Below are positions 8,328 through 15,124 of a stretch of 27,781 bases of DNA, piece after piece (position 1 is the stretch's first letter; each line of letters begins with the position of its first letter). A program made the position numbers and the translations under genes. The notes beneath the pieces were generated by a model. That model worked only from the letters and a program-made list of their open reading frames with translations. It was not told the DNA's origin and did not search any database. The DNA is from Anaerolineae bacterium. GTDB taxonomy: Bacteria; Chloroflexota; Anaerolineae; B4-G1. The DNA is taken from positions 1-27,781 of the forward strand of contig JAUWNP010000041.1 of the NCBI GenBank assembly GCA_030612585.1, given 5' to 3'.

Positions 8328-9590
8328 TCAGCGCAGCAGTTGGCGCAACAGCCCGGCGTACTGGAGGTGCCAGGGCTGACCGTTGAAGTTGGGGTACATC
8401 CACAACACACCCCAAAGATGCGCCAGTACACTGGCAACGACGAGCGCCTTGCCCCGCCAGCGCAACCGTCCGCCTGTCCCCAACGCCACCAGAAGTAGCC
8501 CCAGCGGCAACCAATCCAGCGCGAAGCGGTAGCCGAACTGGTAGGAGCCGGTGTTGAAGTAGAGCAGTGAGGGCAACTGCACCAGCACGATGGAAAGCCA
8601 CAGGCCCAGGGAAGAAACCAGGTTTTTTCCGAAAAACCTGGTTTCTCCAACCTTCGCAAGGGTTGGCAATGCTAGCAACAGCGCCGGGCATGTGAGCAGC
8701 AGTCCCATCCCCCACGGATCGGGCTTGATACGGAGGGGAGCCAGCGAGACGAGCGGGGGCCGGATCAGCAGCGTGTACAGGTTTTCCGCCAGAAAGTGCA
8801 GGCTGAATTGGCCCCATGTCGCCTGGCGCTCCAGCAGCGAGACGGGGCTGTTCATCCAGCGGTAGCCGAACTCCAGAGGGCTGCCGAAGCGCGCCCAGTT
8901 GTAGGCCGCCTGTCCTAGCAGCGCGGGTGCCATCCCCAGGGCGAGCAAAAGCAGGGAGCGGGTGGTATCCCGGAGGTTCCGATCCCTCTGGAGGCTCAGC
9001 ATCAGGGTGAGGGGAAAGGCCAACAGCACAGGAGCGCGGGCCAGGAAGCCCAGTCCCAACCATAGTCCTGTCAGGATAGGCCGGTTCCGTCCCAGCGCCT
9101 CCAGTGCGTAGAGGCACAGGCAGGTGACAGCCACCACGTGCGCTGTGTACCAGACGGACCCCAACGCCGCGCAGTACCACAGCGGCGTTCCTAACCCCAT
9201 CAGCAGGCAGAGCCAAATCCCGAATTTCAGATCCCCAATCCCGGAGCGGGCCAGCACAGCGTAAAAAAGCGAGACGTTGAACGCGCCCAGCACGACGCTG
9301 AAGGCGACGTCGGAGACGACCAGGCCGCGCAGCGCGACCAGCGGCAGCATCAGCAGCGCCGGGAGTGGTGGGAACGAGACGTACCAGCGCCCCTCGAAGG
9401 GCGTCAGGTCGTAGGGTGAGGCGGGGGTGTGGATCAGATCGAGGTGGCCGTGGAGGAACGATTCGGCCAGGTAGACGAAGTACGGGGCCAGCGAGTGGTG
9501 GCTGAGTGAGATGCCAGCGGTGAGGCCGTAGATGGCCAGGAAGGCGAAAAAAAGCCAGAGCGAAGGGGACTGGAGGAGACGCCGGAGCAT
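8328..9590 (-). CDS. Multi-pass membrane protein, GT-C glycosyltransferase type
   Basis: A 420-residue, very hydrophobic protein with roughly ten membrane segments separated by short charged loops. The opening S-L-W-L-F-F-A-F-L-A-I-Y-G-L, the first outer loop with E-S-F-L-H-G-H-L-D-L, the F-P-P-L-P-A segment and L-A-R-A-P fit the dolichyl-phosphate-mannosyltransferase-like (GT39/GT83, GT-C) architecture; these enzymes move sugars from polyprenyl-phosphate donors outside the membrane. The donor and acceptor cannot be told. Starts 5 bp after the zinc-ribbon gene in a three-gene minus-strand run; no convincing SD is seen, so translational coupling is likely. About 11 residues near position 319 (E-T-R-F-F-G-K-N-L-V-S) are encoded by a perfect palindrome at 8614-8645. 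Confidence 0.75.
   Translation of the reverse strand: MLRRLLQSPSLWLFFAFLAIYGLTAGISLSHHSLAPYFVYLAESFLHGHLDLIHTPASPYDLTPFEGRWYVSFPPLPALLMLPLVALRGLVVSDVAFSVVLGAFNVSLFYAVLARSGIGDLKFGIWLCLLMGLGTPLWYCAALGSVWYTAHVVAVTCLCLYALEALGRNRPILTGLWLGLGFLARAPVLLAFPLTLMLSLQRDRNLRDTTRSLLLLALGMAPALLGQAAYNWARFGSPLEFGYRWMNSPVSLLERQATWGQFSLHFLAENLYTLLIRPPLVSLAPLRIKPDPWGMGLLLTCPALLLALPTLAKVGETRFFGKNLVSSLGLWLSIVLVQLPSLLYFNTGSYQFGYRFALDWLPLGLLLVALGTGGRLRWRGKALVVASVLAHLWGVLWMYPNFNGQPWHLQYAGLLRQLLR
8614..8645. repeat. Palindromic element inside a coding sequence
   Basis: GAAACCAGGTTTTT (8614-8627) pairs perfectly with AAAAACCTGGTTTC (8632-8645), loop TCCG. It lies in the frame of the membrane glycosyltransferase and is read through without a stop, adding a polar stretch between two membrane segments. 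Confidence 0.85.
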
Positions 9591-9595
9591 AATGG

Positions 9596-10156
9596 TCAGG
9601 GTGCCGGACCGCGGGTCATAATCGCCAACGCGACGAGCACCGCGATGATGACGATGACGACAACAGCGATGGCCACGGCGACAATGATACGTTCCTGCCG
9701 TTTCTGCTCGACTTGCGCCTGCGCCAGGGTCTCACGGCGGCGTGCCTCGGCGTCCCACATCTCTGCCAGCCGGGTCTGTGACGCGGCTTCTTCCTGGGCT
9801 TTGATGGCTGGCGCTTCCTCACGTACCTGGCGCAGCCAGTCGGCTTTTGTTCCTGTCACGCGGTCGAACAGCGACTCCAGTATCTCCAGTCTCTGCCCAC
9901 ACGCCAGGCACTTGCGTGCGAGCAGCGGGTTGGGATCGCCACAGGCTGGACATTCGCGCACTAGTTCAGCACCGCAGGAGGGGCAACGGCGGGCGCCTGG
10001 CTCATACGCTGCCCCGCACACGGAGCACGCTCGCTCAGGCGGGACGTAGGCGGTGTGGCAGTAGTCGCAGACAAGGCTGCCGTCGGGGCTGGAGGTGAAA
10101 GAAACACTGCCGCAGCACGGGCATTCCAATCGCTCAGGGTGTGGATGTTCTTTCAT
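9596..10156 (-). CDS. Zinc-ribbon protein with C-terminal membrane anchor
   Basis: A 186-residue protein with paired Cys motifs in its first 90 residues: C-P-C-C, C-D-Y-C, C-S-V-C, C-P-S-C, C-P-A-C and C-L-A-C, i.e. three tandem zinc ribbons. An Arg/Glu/Gln-rich, probably helical linker follows (about 95-155), then a single Val/Ile/Ala-rich membrane segment and a short T-R-G-P-A-P tail. This is a tail-anchored layout with the ribbons predicted in the cytoplasm. Function unknown; such proteins often serve as scaffolds. The ATG at 10156 overlaps the stop of the upstream gene (ATGA), which argues for this start despite a weak SD and for coupling with the flanking glycosyltransferases. A longer open frame exists upstream but would overlap that gene. 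Confidence 0.75.
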   Translation of the reverse strand: MKEHPHPERLECPCCGSVSFTSSPDGSLVCDYCHTAYVPPERACSVCGAAYEPGARRCPSCGAELVRECPACGDPNPLLARKCLACGQRLEILESLFDRVTGTKADWLRQVREEAPAIKAQEEAASQTRLAEMWDAEARRRETLAQAQVEQKRQERIIVAVAIAVVVIVIIAVLVALAIMTRGPAP

Positions 10157-11889
10157 CTTACTAGTGGGGTGTGGGTCAGGCCCTCCAGTCCATCTGACAG
10201 CCCAGAAAGGCCACCCAACCTGCGATGAGGCCACAAGATGCGGTAGTAGAAGCCGTTCATACACAGGTGTTCCACGGGCTCATAATTCTGACCGATGGCC
10301 TCCAGCACCGGCGGCGGATAGAATTGAGCGCGGAAGATGATCACACCAAACTCTTGCCGGTTGATGCGTTCGATGATCTCCGTCATGTCGAGTAGATCGT
10401 TGTTGTAGAGGTTGAGGAGTTGGGTCGGGTTGGTTACCACCGGCTTGTCGGCCAGCAGGCTGAACATCGCCTCCTCGCTGAGGGTTGGGCCATCGGCGGT
10501 GCGGACGTAGTTGAGGATCTCCTCGCCCGCTGCGTAGTCATCGGCCGTGAGCAGGTGCCCCAGTTGGGTGTAGCCCATCGTATCGTGGTACTGGAACGTG
10601 TCGCAATCGCCCTCAATCAGCGCGTCGGCCACGCCGAGCGCACGGGCCAGCGGTCCGAAGACCGGGCCAGAGGTGGGCATGTGGAGCAGACGCGGGGCCT
10701 GCACCAGGTAGAGCAGTGGGATGAGGACTGCCAGAAGTGGGCGAATGGCGAATGGCGAATGGCGGATGACGAGTGGCGACTTGCAGTCTGCAATCCGCGG
10801 TCTGCAATCCGCATTCCGTAGGCGGCCTAGCGCCAGGCCAGAGGTGATGCAGGCGGCGGCGATAGCAGTGGTGAAGTAGCCGAACCCCGCGCCCCACTTG
10901 CCGCTCAGCGCGCCGGCTCCTAACGCGAAGAAAAACCATAAGGAATAGACCGAAAGCCGGTCCCAGAATAGTTCGTAGATCAGGTACCCCGTTGCCAGCA
11001 GGATGAAGATGGTGTGCAGGCGGAACCACTGTCCGAAAAGGAAAACCGTCTGCTGATAGTCAAACTTGTTGACGTTGGCCTGGATGATGTTGACCCACCA
11101 CTGGCCGTCGGTCGCGACGTTCAGTAGCCAGAAGATAGCCCCGGCGACGGCGGCCAGCGCCACACCAGCGGCAATGGCCTTCTTGACGTCACGTAGGAAG
11201 ACGTAGGAGAGGGCGGCGGCGACGGTAAACACAGCCATCTGCTTTGTGTAGCCAGCGCAGAGAAGCATCAGTAGCCCCAGTATGAGGTTACGCCTGCCGT
11301 GCCGGGGGTGCTCGAACTCGGCGATAAAAACGATGGCCAGTGTCTCGAACATCACCATCGTCATGTGCATCCGGCACAGCGGCCCGATCTGGTAGACATA
11401 GTTGGAAGCGAGAAAGGCCAACCCGGAGACGAGAGGGATGAACCAGCCACCCCTTCGGCCTAACTCACCGCCACGAGCCCCGCCACGAGTACTCGCGGTG
11501 GTACTCGCGGTGGCAGGGCAGGCGGTTTTGCGCCGCACGACGGCGACGATGACTCCACTGGTGATGAGTGTGGCGGTGAAGGAGACCAGCCTGCCGGCGA
11601 TCAGTCGCGGCCCGAAGATTGAAAGCAGCGGGATGATAAGCAGATGAAAGAGCGGCGGGTAGTTGGAGGCGTAGAACGGGTAGGCGGCGTTATCCCGGTA
11701 AGGCCATTCCCCCTGGCTGTACAGGACGGCGTCGTACAGTTCGAAACCCTCTCCCTGGTCGTAATCGAAAGGCCAGTGGAAGAGGTCCACCGCGTAGACG
11801 ACGTACACGGCCAGGTAGCCAGCGTAGGCCAGGATGGCGATCGTGGCCAGGACTGCGCCAAGTGATTTGAGAGTGCGGGGTGGAGGCAT
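10153..11889 (-). CDS. Multi-pass membrane protein, GT-C glycosyltransferase type (carries repeat insertions)
   Basis: A 578-residue integral membrane protein. An N-terminal membrane segment is followed by an acidic loop containing D-Y-D-Q-G-E-G-F-E-L and Y-P-P-L-F-H, the pattern of GT-C lipid-linked sugar transferases (ArnT/PMT superfamily), where the loop acid is the expected catalytic base. About ten more helices follow, then a soluble C-terminal domain of roughly 170 residues. Two segments look foreign: Thr/Ala/Arg/Gly-rich residues about 124-141, and about 356-383 with I-A-D-C, I-R-H-S-P and F-A-I-R words, each coinciding with a DNA repeat array. Both keep the frame. The start at 11889 has no SD because tandem repeats abut it, so the exact start is uncertain. 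The substrate is unknown. Confidence 0.75.
   Translation of the reverse strand: MPPPRTLKSLGAVLATIAILAYAGYLAVYVVYAVDLFHWPFDYDQGEGFELYDAVLYSQGEWPYRDNAAYPFYASNYPPLFHLLIIPLLSIFGPRLIAGRLVSFTATLITSGVIVAVVRRKTACPATASTTASTRGGARGGELGRRGGWFIPLVSGLAFLASNYVYQIGPLCRMHMTMVMFETLAIVFIAEFEHPRHGRRNLILGLLMLLCAGYTKQMAVFTVAAALSYVFLRDVKKAIAAGVALAAVAGAIFWLLNVATDGQWWVNIIQANVNKFDYQQTVFLFGQWFRLHTIFILLATGYLIYELFWDRLSVYSLWFFFALGAGALSGKWGAGFGYFTTAIAAACITSGLALGRLRNADCRPRIADCKSPLVIRHSPFAIRPLLAVLIPLLYLVQAPRLLHMPTSGPVFGPLARALGVADALIEGDCDTFQYHDTMGYTQLGHLLTADDYAAGEEILNYVRTADGPTLSEEAMFSLLADKPVVTNPTQLLNLYNNDLLDMTEIIERINRQEFGVIIFRAQFYPPPVLEAIGQNYEPVEHLCMNGFYYRILWPHRRLGGLSGLSDGLEGLTHTPLVR
10740..10815. repeat. Heptanucleotide array inside the glycosyltransferase gene
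   Basis: Consecutive 7-mers GGCGAAT (three copies, 10740-10760), then GGCGGAT, GACGAGT and GGCGACT, followed by two copies of the 14-mer GTCTGCAATCCGC(G/A)-type unit (10787-10813). The array is in frame with the host gene and encodes a low-complexity insertion. The same GGCGAAT family fills the spacer at 27151-27207. Confidence 0.8.
11467..11515. repeat. Short tandem and inverted repeat inside the glycosyltransferase gene
   Basis: CGCCACGAG occurs twice (near 11469 and 11481), followed by two copies of TACTCGCGGTGG. The CGAGTACTCG core is self-complementary, so the block forms a GC-rich palindrome. It is read in frame as a Thr/Ala/Arg/Gly-rich insertion between two membrane segments. Confidence 0.65.
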
Positions 11890-11950
11890 GGTGGTTGGTT
11901 AGTTGGTTAGTGGGTTAGTTAGTTAGTTAGTTGGTTAGTGGGTTGGTTAG
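11890..11950. repeat. GTTA/GTTGGTTA tandem repeat
   Basis: A run of 4- and 8-bp units (GTTA, GTTGGTTA, GTGGGTTA) fills the whole gap between the glycosyltransferase start and the stop of the small membrane protein upstream of it. It occupies the position where an SD would be expected for the glycosyltransferase. Confidence 0.8.
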
Positions 11951-12144
11951 GCCGGGCGGTTGCCCAGACGAACCAAGATGAAGCCCACAGCAATGGTAAC
12001 GATGCCGAGACCAATTCCTATTCGCTGCAATGGGCCGAAACCGCCCCACTTGCCAGCGCCGATGAAATCCACCGTGATAGTGCCGAAGACGGCAAGCAGG
12101 CCTAGTGTGATGACGACGATGCCGAGTTGTCGCTTTGTGACCAT
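11947..12144 (-). CDS. Small two-helix membrane protein
   Basis: A 65-residue protein: a short basic N-terminus (M-V-T-K-R-Q), one hydrophobic helix, a Gly/Lys/Trp loop with G-A-G-K-W-G-G-F-G, and a second helix ending V-R-L-G-N-R-P-A. The loop is probably outside and both ends inside (positive-inside rule). I do not recognise the family. The longer open frame extending upstream is not supported, because a good promoter lies inside it. That promoter puts the transcript start only about 3 nt before the ATG, and no SD is possible, so the mRNA may be leaderless. It may be co-transcribed with the glycosyltransferases through the repeat gap. Confidence 0.6.
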   Translation of the reverse strand: MVTKRQLGIVVITLGLLAVFGTITVDFIGAGKWGGFGPLQRIGIGLGIVTIAVGFILVRLGNRPA

Positions 12145-12153
12145 GGCGCACAC

Positions 12154-12181
12154 ATTATAACACAGCGAGGTGAAGGTGCAA
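12154..12181 (-). promoter_or_regulatory. Promoter of the small membrane protein (possibly leaderless transcript)
   Basis: On the minus strand: TTGCAC (12181-12176), 16-bp spacer, TATAAT (12159-12154). The expected start near 12147 is about 3 nt from the ATG at 12144. Confidence 0.5.
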
Positions 12182-12242
12182 CCCTGGGGCGAGTGGTGCG
12201 TATTGGGGTGTAGGAAGCAGGAGGCAAGATACGGGAGGTAAG

Positions 12243-12773
12243 ATGCAAGAGGCAGAGGTTGTTCAGGCAGTGGTAGAAGGCGAAGAGGCAGCGGGCAGTG
12301 AGTTGGTGCAGGTACCCACAGATGAGTGGACGGCGGCGGCGCTGGCGCACGCGAGCGCTTTGCTAACCCTGATACTGGGAATGGCAGGCGGCGTTGGTGC
12401 GCTGGTCGGACCGGCTGTGCCTCTAGCGATGTATTTTGGGTACCGGGAGAGATCGCGGTTCGTTGCCTTTCACGCATTGCAATCCTTCATCTACCAGGTG
12501 GCCGGCGTGCTGATCTACGCCGTTCTCGCTGCGGTGCTGGCTGTGTGGATGGCGATGGCGTGGACGATCAGCGGCTTGCTCTCGGCAGTGCTCGTTGGCT
12601 TATTGCTCATGCCGTTTGCGCTGCTGCTCACGTTGTTGGCAGTGCTGCTGTTGGTCTGTGCGCCCTTCGCCTGGCTTGGCTACGGGTTGTATGGTGCATA
12701 CCAGGTCTACCAGGGGCGCGCCTTCCGCTATTGGTTGATCGGCGAATGGTTGGAGAGGGAGGTGAAAGTGTAA
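12243..12773 (+). CDS. DUF4870-like membrane protein
   Basis: A 176-residue membrane protein. About 30 acidic N-terminal residues (E-E, D-E-W) lead into helices with A-A-A-L-A-H-A-S, then Y-F-G-Y-R-E-R-S-R-F-V-A-F-H-A-L-Q-S, which closely matches the DUF4870/TIC20-like signature of a charged loop ending in F-H-A-x-Q. Long Leu/Val/Ala helices follow and the C-terminus Y-Q-V-Y-Q-G-R-A-F-R-Y-W is typical too. Function is unknown for the family. GGGAGGT at 12233-12239 supports the ATG at 12243. The start lies inside a purine-rich degenerate repeat (AGGCAAGAT / AGGTAAGAT words), so the first dozen residues may be variable. The stop overlaps the next start, so the pair is translationally coupled. 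Confidence 0.8.
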   Translation: MQEAEVVQAVVEGEEAAGSELVQVPTDEWTAAALAHASALLTLILGMAGGVGALVGPAVPLAMYFGYRERSRFVAFHALQSFIYQVAGVLIYAVLAAVLAVWMAMAWTISGLLSAVLVGLLLMPFALLLTLLAVLLLVCAPFAWLGYGLYGAYQVYQGRAFRYWLIGEWLEREVKV

Positions 12774-13039
12774 TGCGCGGACGAGATCCCTTTGTGGCAT
12801 TGTTGCTGGAGGTCGTGGGTGGGTTCTTCGGTTTCCTGGGTGTCGGCTGGATCTATGCCGGTCGGCCGGCGATGGGCGTCCTGCTGCTGCTCGGCTACTG
12901 GCTGCTGGACTGGATCATCGGCCTGACGTTGACCATCGGCACTTTTGGCGCGTGGTGCTGCATTTGGCCGGCGCAGAACCTGGTCTTCGGCGTGCTCTCG
13001 GGCTATCTGGCTTACCGCTGGCTGGAACAGCATCCGTAG
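12773..13039 (+). CDS. Small TM2-like membrane protein
   Basis: An 88-residue protein with about three hydrophobic helices. G-F-F-G-F-L-G-V-G-W-I-Y-A-G-R-P-A-M-G resembles the first half of a TM2 domain (Gly-rich helix, then a Y-x-G-R turn), followed by L-L-L-L-G-Y-W-L-L-D-W and a Trp/Cys-containing loop. The ATG shares its A with the TAA stop of the preceding gene (TAATG), and GGGAGGTGA lies 7-8 nt upstream, so the start is secure and coupling to the DUF4870-like gene is very likely. The two are probably partners in the membrane; the role is unknown. Confidence 0.75.
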   Translation: MRGRDPFVALLLEVVGGFFGFLGVGWIYAGRPAMGVLLLLGYWLLDWIIGLTLTIGTFGAWCCIWPAQNLVFGVLSGYLAYRWLEQHP

Positions 13040-13057
13040 AACTCCGGCTTGTGATGC

Positions 13058-13085
13058 TTGACAGATGCCTGGAGTGTGCTATACT
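13058..13085 (+). promoter_or_regulatory. Strong promoter upstream of the aspS-leader RNA
   Basis: Perfect TTGACA (13058-13063), 16-bp spacer, TATACT (13080-13085). Predicted start is near 13092. It fires into the structured region that ends in the terminator at 13205-13237. Confidence 0.7.
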
Positions 13086-13091
13086 TTGACT

Positions 13092-13237
13092 TGAGGCAGA
13101 CAATGGTGCACACCGCTCGGCTGATTGTGGATAATGACCAGAATCCTTGCGGCCCCTGGGGGCGGCCGGCGGTGTAACTCGTCTGGTTCCCACTCTTGCA
13201 AACGCAAGCCGCCCCACAGAGGGCGGCTTGTTTTTTT
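13092..13237 (+). ncRNA. Candidate small RNA or attenuating leader upstream of aspS
   Basis: About 146 nt between a strong promoter and a perfect intrinsic terminator, with no plausible ORF. Possible pairings: ACACCGC (13110-13116) with GCGGTGT (13169-13175); GACCAGA (near 13137) with TCTGGTT (near 13182), one G-U; a GC-rich hairpin around 13150-13168; and CTTGC (13195-13199) with GCAAG (13204-13208), which shares bases with the terminator's left arm and could act as an antiterminator. I see no T-box GGTGG-N-ACC element, no 4.5S GGAAGCAGCC, and no other class I know. It is either an independent sRNA or a cis-regulatory leader of aspS. Confidence 0.45.
13205..13237 (+). terminator. Intrinsic terminator between the RNA and aspS
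   Basis: CAAGCCGCCC (13205-13214) pairs perfectly with GGGCGGCTTG (13221-13230) over a CACAGA loop, followed by seven T's (13231-13237). It lies 47 nt before the aspS ATG, so it either ends a separate RNA or attenuates aspS. Confidence 0.93.
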
Positions 13238-13255
13238 ATTGAGTGTGAGTAGAAT
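13228..13255 (+). promoter_or_regulatory. Possible second promoter for aspS
   Basis: TTGTTT (13228-13233), overlapping the terminator's T-run, 16-bp spacer, TAGAAT (13250-13255). Predicted start is near 13262. If real, aspS does not depend on read-through of the terminator. Confidence 0.4.
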
Positions 13256-13283
13256 AGTCCGAAGTCTATGTAAGGAGCCAAAC

Positions 13284-15056
13284 ATGTTAAAAACGCATAG
13301 TAGTGGTGAGTTGCGGGCCGCGCATGTCGGCCAGGAGGTCACGTTGGCAGGATGGGTGAACCGCCGGCGCGACCACGGTGGTCTTATCTTCGTAGACCTG
13401 CGCGACCGTTCAGGCATCGTGCAGGTCGTGGCCAATCCTGACGTATCGCCGGAGGGTCACGCGGCGGCGCAGCAGGTACGTGGTGAGTATGTTCTCCAGG
13501 TCAAGGGTATCGTCCGGGTTCGACCGGAGGGGCTGACCAATCCCGATATACCCACGGGAGAGATCGAGGTCCTGGCCCACGCAGTGAGGATTCTAAACCC
13601 GGCCAAGACGCCTCCCTTTTACATCTACGATGATAGCCCGGTGGATGAGGCACTGAGACTCAAGTACCGCTACCTGGACCTGCGGCGGCAGCGTATGCAG
13701 CGTAATCTCGTCCTACGCCACAGAGTGGTCAAGTACATTCGCGACTTCCTCGACCCCCGGGGGTTCCTTGAGATTGAGACGCCGATCCTGTTCAAAACCA
13801 CGCCGGAGGGGGCGCGGGACTATCTGGTACCCAGCCGCCTACACCCCGGCAAGTTCTATGCTCTTCCCCAGTCACCCCAACAACTCAAACAGTTGCTGAT
13901 GGTCGCCGGGTATGAGAAGTACTTTCAGATTGCGCGCTGCTTTCGGGACGAGGACCAGCGGGGCGACCGCCAGCCGGAGTTCACCCAACTCGACCTGGAG
14001 ATGAGTTTCGTCGAGCGGGAGGACGTGATGGCGCTGGCCGAGGAACTGATGATCGGCATCGTTGAGACCTGCTCCGACCGGAAGTTGCTTTTCAGGCCTT
14101 TCCCGCGCCTGACCTACGACGAGGCGATGCGCCGCTTTGGCACCGACCGGCCGGACATGCGCTTCGGGATGGAACTGGTGGACATCTCCGGTCTGGTGGC
14201 CGAATGTGGCTTTCGGGTTTTCCGTGACGTCGTCGCTGCGGGCGGACAAGTCAGAGGTATCTGCGTTCCTGGCTGCGGCACCTACAGCCGTCGAGAGATT
14301 GACGAGTTGACCGCGCTGGCCCAGAGGGAGGGCGCCAAGGGGTTGGCCTGGCTGGCATTGGGCCACGAGGGCGAGGTGCGATCCTCCTTTGCCAAGTTCA
14401 TCACCGAGGATGAGGTGGCCGATATAGTCGAGCGTTTGGAGGCGGAGTTGGGCGACCTGCTGCTGTTTGTCGCCGACCGCACCCTTGTCGTGAACGCAGC
14501 GTTGAGCGCGCTGCGGCTGGAATTGGGAGAGCGGCTGGGGCTGTGTGACCGCACGGTGTTGGCCTGTTGCTGGGTGATTGACTTCCCGCTCTTTGAATGG
14601 GACGAGGAAGGGCAGCGTTGGGACCCCAGCCATCACCTATTCACTGCCCCGGTCGAAGAAGATCTTCCGTTCCTGGATACTGACCCCGGCGCGGCCAGGG
14701 GGCAACAGTACGACCTGGTGATCAACGGCGAGGAGACCGGCGGCGGCAGTATCCGTATACACCAACGCGCGGTGCAAGAGAAGGTATTTGGACTCATCGG
14801 GTTGGACGTGGAGCAGGCGCAGGAACGTTTCGGGCACATGCTGGAAGCATTCGAGTACGGCACACCACCCCACGGGGGAATCGCGCCTGGGATTGACCGG
14901 TTGGTGATGCTTCTGGCCGGTGAGCCCAACATCCGCGAGGTGATCGCCTTCCCCAAGACTCAGCAGGCGGCTGACCTTATGGCTGGTGCGCCATCGCCAG
15001 CGGAACCGGGGCAACTAGAGGAACTGCACATTCGGATAGTAGAGGGTGGACGATAG
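13284..15056 (+). CDS. aspS: Aspartyl-tRNA synthetase
   Basis: A 590-residue class II aminoacyl-tRNA synthetase that charges tRNA-Asp; bacterial forms lacking AsnRS often also charge tRNA-Asn, which cannot be decided here. N-terminal OB-fold anticodon domain (about 1-105) with [11 protein letters not shown] and F-V-D-L-R-D-R-S-G. Motif 2 [16 protein letters not shown] near residue 217. A bacterial-type GAD insertion (about 285-400). Then G-G-G-S-I-R-I-H and motif 3 [11 protein letters not shown] near residue 530. Length is the standard bacterial one. AAGGAG at 13272-13277 supports the ATG at 13284; the frame stays open upstream only through the RNA leader. glnA follows 68 bp downstream. Confidence 0.97.
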   Translation: MLKTHSSGELRAAHVGQEVTLAGWVNRRRDHGGLIFVDLRDRSGIVQVVANPDVSPEGHAAAQQVRGEYVLQVKGIVRVRPEGLTNPDIPTGEIEVLAHAVRILNPAKTPPFYIYDDSPVDEALRLKYRYLDLRRQRMQRNLVLRHRVVKYIRDFLDPRGFLEIETPILFKTTPEGARDYLVPSRLHPGKFYALPQSPQQLKQLLMVAGYEKYFQIARCFRDEDQRGDRQPEFTQLDLEMSFVEREDVMALAEELMIGIVETCSDRKLLFRPFPRLTYDEAMRRFGTDRPDMRFGMELVDISGLVAECGFRVFRDVVAAGGQVRGICVPGCGTYSRREIDELTALAQREGAKGLAWLALGHEGEVRSSFAKFITEDEVADIVERLEAELGDLLLFVADRTLVVNAALSALRLELGERLGLCDRTVLACCWVIDFPLFEWDEEGQRWDPSHHLFTAPVEEDLPFLDTDPGAARGQQYDLVINGEETGGGSIRIHQRAVQEKVFGLIGLDVEQAQERFGHMLEAFEYGTPPHGGIAPGIDRLVMLLAGEPNIREVIAFPKTQQAADLMAGAPSPAEPGQLEELHIRIVEGGR

Positions 15057-15124
15057 GTGGGGCTGCTATTTTCTCAGATCGTTTTCTGCCAGCCAACCAT
15101 ACTTGTAGCCAATAGGAGCAAAAA

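Noticed and set aside
13092..13237. T-box riboswitch upstream of aspS
   Set aside because: Position before an aminoacyl-tRNA synthetase fits, but the conserved T-box sequence (GGTGG-N-ACC type) and a credible Stem I were not found.
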